Assembly: GCA_021323155.1 (NCBI GenBank)
Contig: JAJTCI010000085.1
Span: forward strand, 1-8,487
Reading direction: 5' to 3'
Origin: Chitinophagaceae bacterium
GTDB taxonomy: Bacteria; Bacteroidota; Bacteroidia; Chitinophagales; Chitinophagaceae
DNA: 8,487 nt
The notes under the pieces were generated by a model. It ran no database searches. It was not told the DNA's origin and worked only from the letters and a program-made list of their open reading frames with translations. Numbering within the stretch: position 1 is the first letter of the stretch; each line of letters begins with the position of its first letter. This document shows positions 5,734 to 8,487 of the stretch, piece after piece. A program made the translations under genes and the position numbers.

Positions 5734-6708
5734 TTACTTAACTTCTTTTCCTTCCTTGTCGATGTACATCCATTTATCATTCAGCTTCACCCACGCCCGT
5801 CCGTTGACGAACACACCTGCGTTATCGTAAACAAACGGCAGGATTGTCTTGCCAGCTCGGTCAATGAAGCCATATTTCCCGTTCTGCTTTACGCAGCCGA
5901 GACCTTCTGAAAAAATGTAGGCATGGCTATAAGCGAAAGGTATTATCGTTTTCCCCGAGAAATCCAGATAGCCCCATTTCCCATTTTCGAATGCACCGAT
6001 CAACCCTTCGGAAATCTTTTCTAAGACCCGGTCATACTTTGTAGGTATCAACAGTTTTCCAGTCTTATCAATAAGCCCCCATTTGTCATTCAGGCTAGCG
6101 AAGGCGACCCCTTCCTGGAAATCCTCGATTCTATCATAAACAAATGGTAAAATGGTGTTACCGGACTTATCCATAAGCCCGTATTTCTCTTTACTCACCG
6201 TGATGATCAACCCGCCTGAACAACTTGTATAATGAGAATAACTTACAGGCAGCAATTCCTTACCGCTGGTATCGATAATGCCCTTGGTCCATCCACCATC
6301 TCCCCTCGGAGGACCCACCTGTGCACATCCTTCTTTGAAATCGAACTTCCCGATGTCATTGTATTTATAAAGCGGGACCAGTTCCTTACCGTATACATTC
6401 AATAATCCTTCTGTATTGTTGAGGTTATCCACTTTCATCCGGGTTAACACGAATCTTAACCGGCGATCATCATCAAAAATAAACTCAAGCCAGTCGTATT
6501 GCGGCTTGACCAGTTCTTTGCCTGAAAAATCGGCAAGACCCATTTTATCCTTTTTCTCTACGATCACCAGGCCCTGCGCTGCATCACTAACATAATCATA
6601 TTTACGTTCAAGCTTCTTTTTCACATCGTCAGGTAATTGCTGCGCGTAAGAAGAATAAAAAAAACCAGGAAAAATAATGAGTGACAGGAAAAATAATGAC
6701 ATTTTCAT
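5734..6708 (-). CDS. Secreted WG-repeat protein
   Basis: The 324-residue protein starts with a signal peptide (MKMSLFFLSLIIFPGFFYSS, cleavage near YAQ-Q at residue 23) followed by seven to eight WG-type beta repeats of roughly 34-45 residues. Repeat cores of the form G-[LFIY]-[ILM]-D-x-[ST]-G-K-x-[LI]-[LI]-P begin near residues 57, 101, 143, 177, 211, 246 and 280, with a final partial copy at 314 (MYIDKEGKEVK). The typical KWG or KYG lead-in is seen at 175-177, 209-211, 244-246 and 278-280. These repeats form beta-rich scaffolds; no enzymatic role is known to me. ATG at 6708 is chosen over GTG at 6750 because the longer form would put a polar 14-residue extension before the signal peptide. 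It has its own terminator, so it is probably a single-gene unit. Confidence 0.93.
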   Translation of the reverse strand: MKMSLFFLSLIIFPGFFYSSYAQQLPDDVKKKLERKYDYVSDAAQGLVIVEKKDKMGLADFSGKELVKPQYDWLEFIFDDDRRLRFVLTRMKVDNLNNTEGLLNVYGKELVPLYKYNDIGKFDFKEGCAQVGPPRGDGGWTKGIIDTSGKELLPVSYSHYTSCSGGLIITVSKEKYGLMDKSGNTILPFVYDRIEDFQEGVAFASLNDKWGLIDKTGKLLIPTKYDRVLEKISEGLIGAFENGKWGYLDFSGKTIIPFAYSHAYIFSEGLGCVKQNGKYGFIDRAGKTILPFVYDNAGVFVNGRAWVKLNDKWMYIDKEGKEVK

Positions 6709-6844
6709 TTTTGTATGCTTTAACGAGTGAAAATACATGATAGATGGCACATTCGGTTTCGTGGGTACCGGGTCATATATGCGACAAATTAATTTTTCAC
6801 AAAACTTAATGGTTTCGTTTACCCAAGCTCACCGTCGTAGGCAT

Positions 6845-6875
6845 AAAAAACAAACTCCCCCGGAACCGGGGGAGT
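6845..6875 (-). terminator. Rho-independent terminator of ftsZ
   Basis: A perfect GC-rich inverted repeat, ACTCCCCCGG-AA-CCGGGGGAGT (6854-6875), is followed on the minus strand by TTGTTTTTT (6853-6845). It lies 42 bp after the ftsZ stop and is the strongest hairpin in the window. It ends the ftsZ transcript, so ftsZ is the last gene of its operon here. Confidence 0.93.
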
Positions 6876-6917
6876 CGCTACAACTAAAAACACCTTTCGG
6901 TTTTTCTATGACACAGT

Positions 6918-8487
6918 TTAATCTGGTTTCTTTCCATCAAGGAAAGTGTTGATGGACGAAATATTCGTTTCATTGGTATTCTCATCCTTGTTCACGGTAT
7001 ACTTACTATAGAAATTTTCTACGGAAGTGAGCGTGTTACCAAACAGTTCCATGTTACGGCGGACATAAGCAGGTACCGAATCAAACTCATTGTTCGGATC
7101 AGCAGCGTTCATGTTGAAGGATAAATTGCGCAATTTCTGAATCCTTTCTGCAGCCCTCCTTTTCTGGTCTTCTGCATCGTCCAGCGGCGCCGGATCCTCT
7201 GCAGACATTGAAGAGGGTTGATCCTTTTGAGTTTGTAACCTTGCTTTGTCCGCCGTTTCTGGATGTTCATCCCTTTCCACAAGCTTCATCTCGAATTCCG
7301 GTTCTTCTTCGACGGGCTTCGGGACGGGGGTTGTTTCTAAAGGCGGGGTTGATACCGGTTCGGCTTGTTCATAGTTTATTGCAGCAGGCTTCTGATCAGG
7401 AATCTGCGCGTAGATATTGGAGGGCTTAGCTAAGAAGTTTGATCTATCATTATTGCTTGATCGTTGTTCGTAATTTTCCGGCTGTTCCGTCAATTTGAAA
7501 TTCAACGCTTCTGGCACTTCGTTGAGCACGGGTTGCTCTACTGGTTGCACCGGGCCAGTGATCTCGGGCGTCAATTCGAAGTGAATGATCGGCTCATCGG
7601 CTGGCAAAGGCGGTTGGCCCGGAACCGGCAAGGGCACTTCGTTCTCGGGGTAATGTAGTTCCATCAGTTCCAGTGACTGGCGATCATCGATCCATGATGG
7701 AGGCAATTCTTCAGTCGCCACCGGCATTGAAAGCGAACCTTCGGAAATTCTCGGCGCAAAAGGGTCCTTATCCTCCAGCTGAAGGATCTGTTGCTGGTAC
7801 ATTTTCTTTTCCTCGCCGTCCACGCCAAGCGTCATCACGATCTTTTCAGCCTTCGGTTCCGGTTTGGCAGCAGGCGAATTGAATTTCTCCGCGAACGGAT
7901 CTTTGTGTTCGAAGCCTGTTGCAATAAGCGTGATACTGATACGATCGCCCAGCGTGTTGTCGTAGCCCATGCCCATGATGACGTCGGTGGCCTCGCCGGC
8001 CTGCATCCGCAGGTAGGTATTGATCACCTCTAGTTCATCCATAGTACACTCCTGGTCACCTTCCGGAGAGTTGATGTTAAGCAATAACCATTTTGCTCCG
8101 CGGATGTCACTGTCATTCAATAATGGTGAATTGAGCGCCTCTTCGATTGCTTTTTGCGCCCTGTCTTCACCTTCCGCCATAGCAGACCCCAGGATCGCTA
8201 CGCCACCGCTCTTCATCACCGTGCATACGTCAGCAAAGTCCACGATAATATGGCCCTTGCTGTTGATGATATCGGTGATACATTTTGCCGCGGTAGCCAG
8301 TACATTATCAGCCTTTGCAAAGGCTTCTTTCATTTTAAGATTGCCATATTGCATCCTTAGTTTGTCGTTACTGATCACCAGCAACGTGTCGACAAAAGGC
8401 TTGAGTTCCCTGATACCTTCTTCAGCCTGCTTCATACGCCGCGGTCCTTCGAAGCCAAACGGGGTAGTTACGATACCCACAGTGAGG
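6918..8487 (-). CDS. ftsZ: Cell division protein FtsZ, N-terminus outside the window
   Basis: FtsZ is the tubulin-like GTPase that forms the cytokinetic ring. The frame is open to the edge (LTVGIVTTPFGFEG at 8486-8445), so about 130 N-terminal residues, including the GTP-binding G-box, are missing; the GTG at 8480 is only an internal Val. Counting from that Val as 1: the rest of the GTPase domain with NDKL (38-41) and T7 loop VDFADVCTVM (80-89) extends to about 190. A long Pro/Glu-rich linker follows (about 191-440), then the conserved C-terminal peptide EFDSVPAYVRRN (465-476), the docking site for FtsA-like partners, and a further 44-residue tail ending in NTFLDGKKPD. The Asn normally two residues before the first T7 Asp is Ile here (IIVDFAD). 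The stop is TAA at 6920-6918, followed by a strong terminator. Confidence 0.97.
   Translation of the reverse strand, partial: LTVGIVTTPFGFEGPRRMKQAEEGIRELKPFVDTLLVISNDKLRMQYGNLKMKEAFAKADNVLATAAKCITDIINSKGHIIVDFADVCTVMKSGGVAILGSAMAEGEDRAQKAIEEALNSPLLNDSDIRGAKWLLLNINSPEGDQECTMDELEVINTYLRMQAGEATDVIMGMGYDNTLGDRISITLIATGFEHKDPFAEKFNSPAAKPEPKAEKIVMTLGVDGEEKKMYQQQILQLEDKDPFAPRISEGSLSMPVATEELPPSWIDDRQSLELMELHYPENEVPLPVPGQPPLPADEPIIHFELTPEITGPVQPVEQPVLNEVPEALNFKLTEQPENYEQRSSNNDRSNFLAKPSNIYAQIPDQKPAAINYEQAEPVSTPPLETTPVPKPVEEEPEFEMKLVERDEHPETADKARLQTQKDQPSSMSAEDPAPLDDAEDQKRRAAERIQKLRNLSFNMNAADPNNEFDSVPAYVRRNMELFGNTLTSVENFYSKYTVNKDENTNETNISSINTFLDGKKPD

Noticed and set aside
6737..6952. Plus-strand 71-codon ORF between ftsZ and the WG-repeat gene
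   Set aside because: It runs straight through the ftsZ terminator hairpin and into the ftsZ 3' end in antisense; composition is not convincing.
1..8487. CRISPR array, insertion sequence or prophage remnant
   Set aside because: No spaced direct repeats, transposase, integrase or terminal inverted repeats were seen anywhere in the window.

Overview
The window reads as chromosomal DNA of a Bacteroidota bacterium, most likely family Chitinophagaceae. The evidence is the protein style: a large FtsZ with a VPAY-RR C-terminal peptide and a long acidic/proline-rich linker, a secreted WG-repeat protein, a zinc-motif-free anti-sigma-like protein paired with an ECF sigma factor, and a GH18 lipoprotein. 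Genes mostly lack Shine-Dalgarno sequences, which fits the same phylum. Apart from one small ORF, every gene is on the minus strand. The family placement is inference; no marker gene is complete enough to fix the genus.

Layout in order of minus-strand transcription (right to left). (1) 8487-6918: ftsZ, cut by the right window edge so that the nucleotide-binding N-terminal part is missing, closed by a strong intrinsic terminator at 6845-6875. (2) 6708-5734: a secreted WG-repeat protein with its own intrinsic terminator at 5677-5705. (3) 5572-1217: a five-gene unit made of a secreted protein of unknown function, an ECF sigma factor, a single-pass membrane anti-sigma-like protein, a SIMPL-like secreted protein and a GH18 chitinase-like lipoprotein. 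(4) 1032-1220, plus strand: a small helical protein whose stop codon overlaps the chitinase stop. (5) 1031-652: an intergenic region with no convincing content. (6) 651-214: mscL, the large-conductance mechanosensitive channel. (7) 87-1: the N-terminus of a Rossmann-fold nucleotide-sugar-epimerase-like protein, cut by the left edge.

The main discovery candidate lies in the five-gene unit. Two intergenic gaps, one before the first gene and one between the anti-sigma gene and the SIMPL-like gene, carry the same two-part motif, TGAACG-N12-GGGTGTACAG, on the coding strand with identical spacing. A GAAC element about 16 bp before a TGTAC element is the layout of an ECF -35/-10 promoter, so these are proposed as the autoregulated promoters of the embedded sigma factor. 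One would drive the unknown protein, sigma and anti-sigma genes; the other would drive the SIMPL-like protein and the chitinase. The unit would then be a self-contained envelope or chitin-related stress module that feeds back on its own sigma factor. The motif is read directly from the sequence; its function is inference.

Smaller points of interest are loss of the usual Asn in the FtsZ T7 loop, an FtsZ tail that continues about 44 residues past the usual C-terminal peptide, and a GH18 catalytic motif whose first Asp is Asn.
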